Shown: positions 24,519 to 33,421, numbered from the stretch's first letter. The stretch is DNA of 35,382 nt from IDS-8 sp035304285 (GCA_035304285.1 DATGQI010000203.1:1-35382), one strand, 5' to 3'. Notes: a model not told the origin generated them from the sequence alone. Translations and numbers: made by a program.

Positions 24519-25643
24519 TCAGTTTCCGGTTCGGTAACGATATTCGAGGGCGGCAGGATCAGGGTCCGTTGACGCAACGAGCGGGCGGTCGAACGAGTCG
24601 TCAGGTTCCAGCATCCGGCTGAACCCGAGGGTACGCTGCAGCCGTTCCCTTCCGCCGTGCGCCTCTACCTGGTACCGGATACGGTCGCCACTCACCGAAT
24701 CTATCGCCAGGTGTTCGATGCCCTGAAGGTTCTGCATAAAGCTGTGAACTTCACCGTATGCTTCAACCGAATTAATGCCGGAGATGGTCAGGCTGATCGA
24801 CTCGAGCGGTGCGTTGCCGGATACGGCGAACTGCTCCGCGAGCGTGTCGGCAAGCATGTTGATCGCTTCTTCCGGCTCGCCTGTCCACTCGCGTCGTTCG
24901 CCGCCGAAGAAATAGGACCAGCGGTTGCGCTCTGCCGTGTCCGCACGAACCCTCCCTACCAGGATCGAATTCGCGCCGTAGCGCCGCGAAGCCTCTAACA
25001 CGCTGTCATTAAAACCGCCCCAGATATCGCTGAAACTGACGAGTTCCAGTTCTTCCGCATCAAGCAACGGAAACGCGATTGGCAGACCGCGTTCCAGCGC
25101 AACCTCCTGGATCCGTTCCCGGAGCAACCTGTTGCGGTCAATTGATCGTGCCTCGGCAAGGTTTCGGTCGGGATCGTCCGCGGCGACGATCTCACGTTCG
25201 CCCTCACCCCAGTCGACCGCGATCCATACCAGCGTCAGCGGCCGGTCTGCCCCCCAGACGGTATACCCTGCTTGTCGCAGTACACGCTCCAGCGTAGCAC
25301 CATCGAGCGTCACCCAGAGCGTATCGTCCTCGCCGGGCCGATACTGCATCACGTAGCGCGCAGGGTTCGGGAACCATTCCTTGATCCGCTCCGGGGGAAG
25401 TGCGTTCTGATGCCCGGTGATCCGCAATAGTACCTGTGACAGCGCCGCTTCGTAGGCGCGCTCGCGCGACTGCGGATTGGTTGGCTCCACCGGTACCCGC
25501 GCGGTATAGAGATAGGAAGAATCGGCAGCACTGACGACCGGGGCCCCCAACAGAAGCACTGCCAGCAGGATAATTCGCAGTCCCGGGACACAGGCGTGCG
25601 GCACCCGGCTCACCGGTAACCAATCCGTTAAACTACTGTTCAT
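24519..25643 (-). CDS. DUF2066 domain-containing periplasmic protein
   Basis: A 374-residue exported protein with a signal peptide ('GLRIILLAVLLLGAPVVSA', cleavage near residue 39). The DUF2066 region is 'YTARVPVEPTNPQSRERAYEAALSQVLLRITGHQ' through 'YTVWGADRPLTLVWIAVDW', with the family's typical pattern of R-x-x-A-x-x-x-A-L-x-x-V-L-x-R-x-T-G. The later part has 'YGANSILVGRV', reminiscent of CsgG/PilP-like sensor folds. Function is unknown. In Pseudomonas a DUF2066 gene lies between purM and hda, and the same order is kept here, divergent from purM and upstream of the PgsA-like gene and hda. Confidence 0.9.
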   Translation of the reverse strand: MNSSLTDWLPVSRVPHACVPGLRIILLAVLLLGAPVVSAADSSYLYTARVPVEPTNPQSRERAYEAALSQVLLRITGHQNALPPERIKEWFPNPARYVMQYRPGEDDTLWVTLDGATLERVLRQAGYTVWGADRPLTLVWIAVDWGEGEREIVAADDPDRNLAEARSIDRNRLLRERIQEVALERGLPIAFPLLDAEELELVSFSDIWGGFNDSVLEASRRYGANSILVGRVRADTAERNRWSYFFGGERREWTGEPEEAINMLADTLAEQFAVSGNAPLESISLTISGINSVEAYGEVHSFMQNLQGIEHLAIDSVSGDRIRYQVEAHGGRERLQRTLGFSRMLEPDDSFDRPLVASTDPDPAALEYRYRTGN

Positions 25644-25796
25644 CCAACATTCGCCTGCATGATGCGCTGAAAGCGCGGGAACTATACACGCGGGACCGGA
25701 CTTGCACGTGCACGAATGTCGTGTCCAATCGTTCGCGAACCTCTATTATATTGTCTCGCGCCAAGACCAGTACCCTCCCTGACAAGTCCAGCAAAC

Positions 25797-26816
25797 ATGA
25801 CCAGCAAACCGCTTACATACAAGGATGCCGGGGTCGACATCGACGCCGGCAATGCATTGGTGGAGCGCATAAAGCCGCTCGTTGCACGCACGGCGCGGCC
25901 GGAAGTACTCACCGGGCTCGGCGGTTTCGGAGGGTTGTTTGCGTTGCCGACAGGCAGGTATGAAGAACCGGTTCTGGTATCCGGCACCGATGGTGTCGGC
26001 ACCAAGCTGAAACTGGCGCAGCAGCTCGGCCGTCACGACACCATCGGCATCGACCTTGTCGCGATGTGCGTGAACGATGTCGTCGTCCAGGGAGCTGAGC
26101 CACTGTTTTTCCTGGATTATTTCGCCTGCGGGCGCCTCGACATCCAGGTCGCGGCGGACGTCATTGGAGGCATCGCAGAGGGGTGTGAACAGGCTGGCGC
26201 CGCCTTGATCGGTGGCGAGACGGCCGAGATGCCGGACATGTATCCGGACGGTGAGTATGATCTCGCGGGTTTCTGTGTCGGGGCAGTGGAGCGACGCGAA
26301 CTGATCGACGGGCAGTCGATAGAGCCGAACGATATCATCATCGGCATTGCTTCCAGCGGTCCTCATTCCAACGGCTATTCACTGATCAGGCGCGTACTCC
26401 AAACGTCGGGCAACGTTGAAATCGACGGTCAGCCGGCGGCGAACTGTCTGCTTGTGCCGACAAGGATCTACGTAAAACCTGTACTCACGCTGATGCGGCA
26501 GGTCGGCATCAGGGGACTTGCTCACATCACAGGCGGCGGCATTACCGAAAACGTGCCGCGGATCCTGCCGCCGGGCCTCCAGGCGGAGATCGACACCCGG
26601 AGCTGGCAGCAGGGTCCGGTTTTTGATTGGCTCGCCGCTGCCGGGGGTATCAGCACCGCAGAGATGCGACGAACGTTCAACTGCGGTGTCGGCATGATCG
26701 TCATTGTCGCGCCGGACGATGCCGACGCAGCGCTCGCTTCGCTTAAAGCATCCGGCGAGGCGGCATGGCTGCTCGGGCGTATCGCCTCCGGCAGCGACGG
26801 GGTGCGTTACATTTGA
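25797..26816 (+). CDS. purM: Phosphoribosylformylglycinamidine cyclo-ligase PurM (AIR synthetase)
   Basis: A 339-residue enzyme for the fifth step of purine synthesis: FGAM plus ATP to aminoimidazole ribonucleotide. Start 'MTSKPLTYKDAGVDIDAGN' is the classical PurM N-terminus (S-L-x-Y-x-D-A-G-V-D-I-D-A-G). Further motifs are 'GTDGVGTKLKLA', 'DLVAMCVNDVVVQGAEPLFFLDYFA', 'GGETAEMPDMY' and 'GLAHITGGGITENVPR'. The frame is open upstream, but ATG 25797 gives the family N-terminus. The 153-bp gap to the divergent DUF2066 gene contains an AT-rich TATTATATT (25744-25752) that could hold the -10 box. The end overlaps the purN start, so both are one unit. Confidence 0.97.
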   Translation: MTSKPLTYKDAGVDIDAGNALVERIKPLVARTARPEVLTGLGGFGGLFALPTGRYEEPVLVSGTDGVGTKLKLAQQLGRHDTIGIDLVAMCVNDVVVQGAEPLFFLDYFACGRLDIQVAADVIGGIAEGCEQAGAALIGGETAEMPDMYPDGEYDLAGFCVGAVERRELIDGQSIEPNDIIIGIASSGPHSNGYSLIRRVLQTSGNVEIDGQPAANCLLVPTRIYVKPVLTLMRQVGIRGLAHITGGGITENVPRILPPGLQAEIDTRSWQQGPVFDWLAAAGGISTAEMRRTFNCGVGMIVIVAPDDADAALASLKASGEAAWLLGRIASGSDGVRYI

Positions 26817-27463
26817 CGGACCGCGTGTCGGCTGCAGTCCTCGTATCCGGCGGGGGCACGAACCTGCAAGCATTTATCGATGAGGTGCGCGAACGCCGGC
26901 TCGACCTGGAGTTGCGCGTGGTCATCAGCAATAACCGGGACGCCGGAGCCCTCGAACGGGCGCGCAGGGCAGGTATTGCCGACGAGTGTGTATGCAATGA
27001 GGACTATGGCGGGCGCGCCGAATTCGATGCGGCACTTGCCGCCACTATTGACCGCTACGAGCCGGATTTTTTGATGCTCGCGGGATTCATGCGCATCCTG
27101 ACGAAGGACTTCGTCAACCGGTACGAAGGACGCATACTCAATATACACCCGTCGCTGCTGCCGCGTTTTCCCGGACTCGACACGCACCAGAGAGCGATTG
27201 ACGAGGGTGAACGTGTGCATGGAAGCACAGTACATTTCGTCACGGAGGCTCTGGATGCAGGCCCGCCAATCATGCAGGGCCGCGTACCCGTACTTCCAGA
27301 CGACACCGCGCTAACCCTCGCACGGCGGGTACAGGCCATTGAACACAAGATCTACCCGGCAACCGCTGCGCTGCTGGCTGCCGGCCGCGTCACCTACAAA
27401 GACGGTGCAGCCTGGCTGGACGGCAAACTCCTGAAGGAACCCCTTCAATACGGCGATATTTAA
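26813..27463 (+). CDS. purN: Phosphoribosylglycinamide formyltransferase PurN
   Basis: A 216-residue transformylase that uses 10-formyl-tetrahydrofolate to formylate glycinamide ribonucleotide. The substrate loop is 'AAVLVSGGGTNLQAF'. The catalytic 'ILNIHPSLLPRFPG' contains Asn and His (N106 and H108 in E. coli), 'GSTVHFVTEALDAGPPI' contains the third catalytic Asp, and 'MLAGFMRIL' is family-typical. TTG 26813 overlaps the purM stop (TTGA) and gives the coupled start chosen here; GTG 26825 would also produce a normal N-terminus (MSAAVLVSG) four residues shorter. The longer frame from 26765 overlaps purM and is unlikely. It converges on dcd with 48 bp between. Confidence 0.95.
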   Translation: MTDRVSAAVLVSGGGTNLQAFIDEVRERRLDLELRVVISNNRDAGALERARRAGIADECVCNEDYGGRAEFDAALAATIDRYEPDFLMLAGFMRILTKDFVNRYEGRILNIHPSLLPRFPGLDTHQRAIDEGERVHGSTVHFVTEALDAGPPIMQGRVPVLPDDTALTLARRVQAIEHKIYPATAALLAAGRVTYKDGAAWLDGKLLKEPLQYGDI

Positions 27464-27511
27464 GGGACGGCGCTCACCGCAGGTCAGCCGTGGCCTGACT
27501 GCACCAGCCGG

Positions 27512-28078
27512 CTACGCTTTCGGCAAGGTGACGCCCAGTTGCCCCTGGTATTTGCCGCCACGATCCTTGTACGAAATCTCGCACTCCTCGTCGGATTCGA
27601 GAAACAGCATCTGTGCAACGCCCTCATTGGCGTAAATCTTCGCGGGTAACGGTGTCGTATTCGAAAACTCCAGGGTGACGTGCCCCTCCCACTCCGGCTC
27701 CAGAGGCGTCACGTTGACGATGATACCGCAGCGGGCGTAGGTCGATTTTCCGAGGCAAATTGTGAGTACGGTTCGAGGGATGCGAAAGTATTCCACCGTC
27801 CTTGCCAGCGCGAACGAGTTCGGCGGGATGATGCAAACGTCGCCTTTCTTGTCGACGAAGCTGGACTCGTCAAAAGCCTTGGGATCGACGATGACGGATT
27901 CGATGTTGGTGAAAATCTTGAACTCATCGGAACAGCGGACGTCATAGCCGTAGCTGGAAGTGCCGTAGGAAACAATGCGCCCGCCGGAATTGCTGCGCAC
28001 CTGCGCCGGCTCGAAAGGATCGATCATACCGTGCTCCACCGCCATGCGGCGGATCCACCGATCCGATTTTATACTCAC
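27512..28078 (-). CDS. dcd: dCTP deaminase
   Basis: A 188-residue enzyme making dUTP from dCTP as the main route to dTMP in these bacteria. It begins 'MSIKSDRWIRRMA' if the GTG at 28078 is used, which matches the Pseudomonas enzyme in length and N-terminus, and an AGGGGG lies about 8 nt upstream. Core motifs: 'SSYGYDVRCSDEFKIF', 'CIIPPNSFALARTVEYFRIPR', 'CLGKSTYARCGIIVNVTPLEPEWEGHVTLEFSNTT', where the Glu in 'TLEFSN' is catalytic, and 'DRGGKYQGQ'. The frame is open 84 nt further upstream, but that extension is not conserved and runs into the repeat. It is downstream of mrp on the same strand, separated by the hairpin repeat. Confidence 0.97.
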   Translation of the reverse strand: MSIKSDRWIRRMAVEHGMIDPFEPAQVRSNSGGRIVSYGTSSYGYDVRCSDEFKIFTNIESVIVDPKAFDESSFVDKKGDVCIIPPNSFALARTVEYFRIPRTVLTICLGKSTYARCGIIVNVTPLEPEWEGHVTLEFSNTTPLPAKIYANEGVAQMLFLESDEECEISYKDRGGKYQGQLGVTLPKA

Positions 28079-28136
28079 GTTGAATGCCCCCTGTTTTGGT
28101 TCAAGTCTTCGAACCCGACCGCGTCGACTAGTCGCA

Positions 28137-28209
28137 CCTGTAGGAGCCTGCCATGCAGGCAAGTTCGATCACGGCCGGCGAACTCGCCTGCATGGCAGGC
28201 TCCTACAGG
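28137..28209. repeat. Large perfect inverted repeat (24-bp arms), REP-like
   Basis: Arms 28137-28160 and 28186-28209 are perfect 24-nt reverse complements beginning CCTGTAGGAG. Inside, after one mismatched pair, six more pairs (AGTTCG/CGAACT) follow around an 11-nt loop, giving a 73-nt hairpin. It lies 4 bp behind the mrp stop and 59 bp before the dcd start, both on the minus strand. There is no T-run. It may act as a partial terminator or 3'-end protector that uncouples mrp from dcd, and it shares CTCCTACAG with the direct repeats at 23039-23223. Confidence 0.9.
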
Positions 28210-28213
28210 CTAA

Positions 28214-29308
28214 CTAGCTGTCTTCGACCACGATATTCGGGAATTTGCGGCTGTAGTCCTTACCCTGCATCGCCAAACGCGCCGCCATTCTGCGCGCGGT
28301 CTGCATGTAGGCCTGCGCCGGCGCGCTGTCGGGCTCCGCAACCACCGTCGGCAAGCCGCTGTCGGTCTGCTCCCGGATCTGCAAGTCGAGCGGTAATTGC
28401 CCGAGAAGCTGCACATCGAAATCTTCCGCCATGCGCTCCCCTCCGCCGCTGCCGAAGATCGGCTCCTCGAAGCCGCAATTGCTGCAAACATGCGTGCTCA
28501 TGTTCTCGACGATGCCGAGCACCGGAACCGACACCTTGCGGAACATCTGCAATCCCTTGCGGGCATCCAGCAGCGCAATGTCCTGCGGCGTCGTAACGAT
28601 CACCGCGCCGCTCACCGGCACCCGTTGCGACAGGGTCAGCTGGATATCGCCGGTTCCTGGCGGCATGTCCACGATCAGGTAGTCCAGGTCCTTCCATTGC
28701 GTTTGTTGCAACAGCTGGTTGAGGGCCTGCGTGACCATCGGACCCCGCCAGACCATTGGCTGGTCGGCGTCGATCAGGAAGCCGATGGACATGACCTGCA
28801 GGCCGTGTGCCTGCAGCGGGATCATCGTCTTGCCATCGGCGCTGGTTGGCTTCTGGCCGGAAAGCCCGAGCATCAGCGGCTGGGACGGGCCGTAAATGTC
28901 CGCATCCAGGACACCGACCGAGGCGCCGTCCCGCGACAGCGCGAGGGCGATATTTGCCGCAGTCGTGGATTTGCCGACCCCGCCCTTGCCGGACGCGATC
29001 GCGATGATGTTGCTGACGTTTGCCAGCGGTTTGAGGTTTGGCTGCACGCCGTGGGATGCGATTTTGCTGGAAAGCTCGACCTCGACGTCCTCGGTGCCGC
29101 TGGCGGCCTTCGCCACGTCGCCGAAAAACTTCCGCAGGTCCACCTCCGCCGTGCCCGCCGGAAACCCGAGTTCTATCTCGATGCTGGTGCGCCCCTCCTC
29201 CACGGTCGCGCGCTTTACGCGCCCCACATCCCGAAGCAGGTGCTCCGTACCGGGCACGACGCTGGTCTCCATGGCTTGCTTGAGATCGGAATTTGCTGGC
29301 AATTTCAC
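28214..29308 (-). CDS. apbC: Iron-sulfur cluster carrier ATPase ApbC/Mrp
   Basis: A P-loop ATPase of the Mrp/NBP35 family that carries [4Fe-4S] clusters to target proteins. A MIP18-like N-terminal domain ('IEIELGFPAG', about residues 1-90) is followed by the deviant Walker A 'IASGKGGVGKSTTAAN', 'VLDADIYGPSQPLMLG', 'DYLIVDMPPGTGDIQL', 'VTTPQDIALLDARKGL', and the C-x-x-C cluster motif in 'THVCSNCGFEEPIFG'. The start is uncertain: GTG 29308 (364 residues) gives an N-terminus that aligns with Pseudomonas Mrp, ATG 29272 is shorter, and ATG 29398 overlaps a good -10 box. In many gammaproteobacteria this gene is divergent from metG; here a kinase-pilT segment lies between them. Confidence 0.95.
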   Translation of the reverse strand: MKLPANSDLKQAMETSVVPGTEHLLRDVGRVKRATVEEGRTSIEIELGFPAGTAEVDLRKFFGDVAKAASGTEDVEVELSSKIASHGVQPNLKPLANVSNIIAIASGKGGVGKSTTAANIALALSRDGASVGVLDADIYGPSQPLMLGLSGQKPTSADGKTMIPLQAHGLQVMSIGFLIDADQPMVWRGPMVTQALNQLLQQTQWKDLDYLIVDMPPGTGDIQLTLSQRVPVSGAVIVTTPQDIALLDARKGLQMFRKVSVPVLGIVENMSTHVCSNCGFEEPIFGSGGGERMAEDFDVQLLGQLPLDLQIREQTDSGLPTVVAEPDSAPAQAYMQTARRMAARLAMQGKDYSRKFPNIVVEDS

Positions 29309-29396
29309 ACTACATGGCTGGAAAAACAGGGTAACTTCAGGCTCGGGCCCGAAGAAGATGCCTGTCGATGCAGGCATCGGCCGAGGCGCACGGGAC

Positions 29397-29402
29397 ATTG
29401 TA
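29397..29402 (-). promoter_or_regulatory. Candidate -10 box for apbC/mrp
   Basis: TACAAT on the minus strand (5 of 6 to consensus) would start transcription near 29390. It overlaps the ATG at 29398, so if it is used translation must begin further in, at GTG 29308 or ATG 29272. No clear -35 is visible. Confidence 0.4.
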
Positions 29403-29477
29403 GCCGAGGTTGTGCCGATATGGTTCAGGTAGTCCGGCGTGTTCGACTCCTGTGTGCAATTCGCGACGGCGGCAATA

Positions 29478-29486
29478 TGGCATAAT
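29478..29486 (+). promoter_or_regulatory. Candidate extended -10 promoter of the HEAT-kinase gene
   Basis: TGG-CATAAT has the TGn extension plus a 5-of-6 -10 hexamer. It would give a leader of about 180 nt before the ATG at 29672. The same ten bases ATGGCATAAT occur upstream of metG (35097-35106). No convincing -35 is present, as is common for extended -10 promoters. Confidence 0.45.
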
Positions 29487-29671
29487 GCCTCGCTTCAAAG
29501 CCTTACCAACTCGGCTTCAGCGAACAAAGAATTGACAGTTTTACAATACCAGGTACTGGCGCATGAATGCGCAGGGATGCCGTCTGGCGACTGGCTGTTC
29601 GCCCCTGCCCGAATCTGTTGCACCAGCGCCATCAGGAAAAACTACGCCGGCGTCCAAGGGGATGGGGGCAG

Positions 29672-32053
29672 ATGGCAATCCTAGCGGGCTTCCGCGCCGA
29701 CCAGTTGATCACCCAACTGATCGGCGAAACGGACACCGCCTCGTCCAACGCCATGAAGCTCACCGAGCGGCTGAAGAAGCTCGGGCCGAAGGTCATCCCC
29801 AAAGCGATCGACGCGCTCGCCATGTGCGACCGAAGCCATACGATGTTGTTCGTGGACATACTGGCGAGCCAGGTGAGCGACAAGACCCTCAAGTATTACA
29901 AGGAGGGGCTTGCAGACGGCGGCGATCGGGTCGTCTCGGGAACGGCATGGGCGCTCTCCAGCAGCAACAGCTACAACGCGAATGCACTGCTCGATTTCCT
30001 CGACGATGAGGAAATCTCGAAGCCCGCCGTCATAGAGATACTGCGCGTCCACAAGCAGGACCTGAGCGTCCACGACCTGCTGCGGCGCGCCTACGAACTC
30101 GAGCCGAAGGAAAAAGCCGCGCTGTTCAAGATCATCGAGGAGATCGTGTCGGAGGACATGGTGCCGGACCTGATTGCCCGCATGGGCGGCAAGGACCCGG
30201 CGGTCAAGATTCACCTGATCAAGCTGCTGTCGAAGTTCAACAAGGACGAGATCAACCGGGCGCTCGAGATGCAGCTCGGCGACACCAACAAGCTGGTCCG
30301 GGGCGCCGCATTAAGCGCCCTCGCTGAACGCGACGGCGACGTGAACATTGCGAAGGTCAGCAAACTTCTGCACGACCCTGACCTCGACGTCCAGAACAAG
30401 GCTGTCGACGTCATGGTCAGGATCAATCATCCGGAAACCATTCGTTTCCTGGTACCGGCGCTGAAAGACGAATCGGAGTACACGCGGCGTGCCGCTGTCG
30501 AGGTGCTGAACGAGATCGGCAATGCGGACTCGGTGAAGGACTTGCTCGACGCGATCAAGGATGACGACTGGTGGGTACGGGCGCGCGCCGGAGATGCGCT
30601 CGCCGAGATTGGCGGCCCACGCGTCGTCGACTCGGTGCTGCAGCTCATCCGGGACAAGGACGAGGACATCCGGCGTACGGCCATCGAGATTCTCAACTCC
30701 ACCAAAGACGAGCGGGCCGTCGACGAGCTGATGAAAGCGACAGACGACACGGACTGGTGGGTCCGTGAACGGGCGGTGGATGCACTGTCTCAGATTGGCA
30801 GCGCCAAGGCCGTGCCGAAGCTGCTGCGCATGCTCGGCAAGAACCCCAAGACAGACACCGTCGTCATTCGGGCACTAGGCAAGCTCGGCAATCACGAGAT
30901 CGTCGACAAGCTGGTTCCGCTGTTGCAGCGTCCGGAGCGCGAAATCCAGGTCGAGGCGATCAAGGCGATTTCGCACCTCGCGGACCAGAAACGCGCCGAC
31001 ACGATCCGCAAGGTGCTGCAGAAGATCAAGCAGTCCGACGATCCGACCATCATCAACAGCGCCGACATCGCCATCAAGGAGCTCGATGCGAAATTCTCGC
31101 AAACGGTGCTCGAGGAAAATATCCGCGCCGAGAAGATGGCGGAACACACGCGCACGCTGCTGATCGAGAACGAAGACATCGACGCGTTGCTGACAGCGCC
31201 CGAGGATAAAGTCCTCGATATCTCGAAGCTCGAGCCGGGGGATGTCATCGACGGGCGCTACAAGTACATCGAGAAAATCGGCAAGGGTGCTTTCGGTACG
31301 GTGCTCCTGATGCAGGACCAGGTCGTGGACGAGCGCCTCATCCTGAAGTTCCTGAACCCCAACGTTTCGTCCGACGAAGAGATGATGAAGCGCTTCGTGC
31401 ACGAATTGCGCTACTCGCGCAAAATCACGCACCGCAACGTCATCCGCATTTACGACTTCCTGCACCTGCAGGGAGCCTATGCCATCTCCATGGAATATTT
31501 CCCGTCGCACACCCTGAGCGGCGAGATCCCCGACAGCAAGCCGATGGCGTTCGACAAGGCGCTCAAATACTCCTTCGATATCGCCACCGGCATGGCGGTC
31601 GCTCACCAGGCCGGGGTCATTCACCGCGACCTGAAGCCGGCCAATATCCTCGTCAACGATGAGGGACTGCTCAAGATCGTCGACTTCGGCGTCGCCGCCG
31701 CCGCCAGCAGCGGGGATACGCAGCTCACCAAGACCGGCTATGTCATCGGTTCGCCGAAGTACATGGCGCCGGAACAGATCCTCGGCAAGAAGGTGGACGA
31801 AACCGCCGACGTCTACAGCGTTGGCGTCATCATGTACGAAATGGTCACCGGCGTTCCGCCATACAGCCGCGGCGACCATATGTCCGTGATGTACCAGCAC
31901 GTCCAGGGCAAGGCGAAGCACTGCCAGGAACTCAACCCGAATATTCCGGACGACTACGCTGCGGTTATTGCCAAGGCGATGTCCGTCGACAAGACCAAGC
32001 GTTACAACTCGATGGATTCGCTCATCGAGGCGTTGACTGCGGTGAATCTCTAG
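29672..32053 (+). CDS. HEAT-repeat Ser/Thr protein kinase
   Basis: A 793-residue soluble protein with no signal peptide or membrane segment. Residues 1 to about 500 are alpha-helical HEAT-type repeats. Two near-identical units 'DWWVRARAGDALAEIG' (Trp300) and 'DWWVRERAVDALSQIG' (Trp362) are 62 residues apart. Residues about 528-790 are a complete Hanks-type kinase: glycine loop 'IGKGAFGTV', Lys559 in 'LILKFLN', 'VIHRDLKPANIL' (Asp653), 'IVDFGVA' (Asp671), 'GSPKYMAPEQ' and 'ADVYSVGVIMYEMVTG'. All catalytic residues are present. The ATG at 29672 has a G-rich stretch just upstream; the frame is open to 29567, but that extension is Arg-rich and unlike the rest. The nearest genes on the same strand are two pilT paralogues, suggesting a role in type IV pilus control. 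That role is inference. Confidence 0.93.
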   Translation: MAILAGFRADQLITQLIGETDTASSNAMKLTERLKKLGPKVIPKAIDALAMCDRSHTMLFVDILASQVSDKTLKYYKEGLADGGDRVVSGTAWALSSSNSYNANALLDFLDDEEISKPAVIEILRVHKQDLSVHDLLRRAYELEPKEKAALFKIIEEIVSEDMVPDLIARMGGKDPAVKIHLIKLLSKFNKDEINRALEMQLGDTNKLVRGAALSALAERDGDVNIAKVSKLLHDPDLDVQNKAVDVMVRINHPETIRFLVPALKDESEYTRRAAVEVLNEIGNADSVKDLLDAIKDDDWWVRARAGDALAEIGGPRVVDSVLQLIRDKDEDIRRTAIEILNSTKDERAVDELMKATDDTDWWVRERAVDALSQIGSAKAVPKLLRMLGKNPKTDTVVIRALGKLGNHEIVDKLVPLLQRPEREIQVEAIKAISHLADQKRADTIRKVLQKIKQSDDPTIINSADIAIKELDAKFSQTVLEENIRAEKMAEHTRTLLIENEDIDALLTAPEDKVLDISKLEPGDVIDGRYKYIEKIGKGAFGTVLLMQDQVVDERLILKFLNPNVSSDEEMMKRFVHELRYSRKITHRNVIRIYDFLHLQGAYAISMEYFPSHTLSGEIPDSKPMAFDKALKYSFDIATGMAVAHQAGVIHRDLKPANILVNDEGLLKIVDFGVAAAASSGDTQLTKTGYVIGSPKYMAPEQILGKKVDETADVYSVGVIMYEMVTGVPPYSRGDHMSVMYQHVQGKAKHCQELNPNIPDDYAAVIAKAMSVDKTKRYNSMDSLIEALTAVNL

Positions 32054-32149
32054 GTCGAGGTTCAACCTGCGGCCCGGCCGGTTGCCGAGCTTCAGCGCAT
32101 ACGCAGGGTAGAAGCTCTGGAGGAGCCCGTCCCACTGGCGACAGAATCT

Positions 32150-32170
32150 ACGCGGTGACGTAGACCGCGT
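32150..32170. repeat. Small hairpin in the kinase-pilT gap
   Basis: Perfect 7-nt arms ACGCGGT (32150-32156) and ACCGCGT (32164-32170) around a 7-nt loop, about 100 bp behind the kinase stop. There is no T-run, so it is at best a weak transcript end. The remainder of the 251-bp gap 32054-32304 holds no gene that I can support; a pilT promoter should be here, but no good box pair is visible. Confidence 0.4.
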
Positions 32171-32304
32171 CTCACTGAACCCCCGGGTCTGTGCTCGATT
32201 TAACGAACCGCGTTCCACGGGCTTGCCTATTCAGGCGAATTTTGCGTCAATCGGTACATAACCGGGGTGGAGCGTTCGGCGCTTCAGAAAAGTAAAGACA
32301 ATTC

Positions 32305-33396
32305 ATGCCACGTATCGATTCGTTCCTGAAACTGGGGCTCGCACAGGGCTGCTCGGACGTCCATCTTGCTGTCGGGGTGCCGCCGATGCTCCGCATGCAC
32401 GGGGACCTGATGCCGATCAAGTTCCGCGACCTGTCCGACACGGAGCTCGAAAGCTACGTGATGGAGATCCTGACGGATTCGCAGAAGCAGCATTTTGCCG
32501 GCGGCAACGATCTCGATTTCTCCTACGTCGGCGAGGAAGGCGGACGTTTCCGCGTCAACCTGTTCCGTAAGGATACCGGCGTCGGTGCGGTATTCAGGCA
32601 CATCCCGAACGAAGTGCCGACGCTCGAGAAACTGAAGGTACCGTCGGTCATCCGCGATTTCTGCGATTATCACCAGGGCATGGTGCTCGTCACCGGGTCG
32701 ACCGGCACCGGCAAGTCCACAACGCTTGCCGCCATGATCGACCACCTGAACAAGACGCGCAGCCTCAACATCATCAGCCTCGAGGACCCTATCGAGTTCG
32801 TACACCCGAGCAAGAACTGCCAGGTCATCCAGCGCGAACTCGGCACGCACCTCACAAGTTTTGCCGACGGCGTACGGTCGGCGATGCGCGAGGACCCAGA
32901 CGTCATCCTCGTGGGCGAGCTGCGGGACGCCGAGACAATTTCGATGGCAATGACGGCCGCGGAAACCGGCCACCTGGTTCTGGGCACGCTGCATACAACG
33001 AGCGCCGTCAAAACAATAGACCGTGTGGTCGATGCGCTCCCTGGCGAACTTCGTGAACAGACGAAAAGCTTTCTCGCCCAGAGCCTGAAGGCTGTCGTAA
33101 CCCAGGTGCTGGTCAAGACGCCGGACGGCCGTGGGCGCAAGGCGGTGCTGGAAATCCTGATCAACAACCGGGCCATAGCAAAGCTCATCACGTCTGACCA
33201 GTCGCACCAGATACCGGCGCAGTTACAGACAGGACGGGATGTCGGCATGCAGCTCATGGACCAGGCACTGTTCGCGGCCATCGAAGCCGGCGAGGTCGAT
33301 CCGGACGACGCGTTCCGCTACGCCAGCGACAAGCGCAAGTTCAAGCGGTTCGTCACTGACACCGGGATCCTGCCGACGCTCGACATGGAAGACTGA
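32305..33396 (+). CDS. pilT: PilT-family type IV pilus retraction ATPase (paralogue 1)
   Basis: A 363-residue secretion-type ATPase. N-terminal PAS-like domain 'GCSDVHLAVGVPPMLRMHGDL', then 'RFRVNLFRKDTGVGAVFRHIP', Walker A 'GSTGTGKSTT' (Lys137), Asp box 'ISLEDPIEFVH', Walker B 'DVILVGELRDAET' (Glu205) and His box 'LGTLHTTSAVKTIDRVVD' (His230). PilT hexamers pull pilin subunits out of the fibre, giving twitching. The C-terminal segment that reads A-I-R-N-L-I-R-E in Pseudomonas PilT is here 'AIAKLITSD', clearly altered. It is not a PilU by sequence (PilU has 'IGEVRSRETM' and an 'ATLHANN' His box). The next gene, 25 bp on, is a second PilT. A weak A-rich stretch precedes the ATG. Confidence 0.93.
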   Translation: MPRIDSFLKLGLAQGCSDVHLAVGVPPMLRMHGDLMPIKFRDLSDTELESYVMEILTDSQKQHFAGGNDLDFSYVGEEGGRFRVNLFRKDTGVGAVFRHIPNEVPTLEKLKVPSVIRDFCDYHQGMVLVTGSTGTGKSTTLAAMIDHLNKTRSLNIISLEDPIEFVHPSKNCQVIQRELGTHLTSFADGVRSAMREDPDVILVGELRDAETISMAMTAAETGHLVLGTLHTTSAVKTIDRVVDALPGELREQTKSFLAQSLKAVVTQVLVKTPDGRGRKAVLEILINNRAIAKLITSDQSHQIPAQLQTGRDVGMQLMDQALFAAIEAGEVDPDDAFRYASDKRKFKRFVTDTGILPTLDMED

Positions 33397-33421
33397 CGGA
33401 CTGGAACCGGACGAAATCCCC

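Noticed and set aside
30875..32218. Long open frame (447 codons) opposite the kinase domain
   Set aside because: Mirror of the kinase codons; composition is that of a reverse-strand shadow and there is no start context or motif.
32200..32304. Sigma-54 promoter upstream of pilT
   Set aside because: A CCACGGGCTTGC stretch resembles the consensus loosely but lacks the essential GG of the -24 box.
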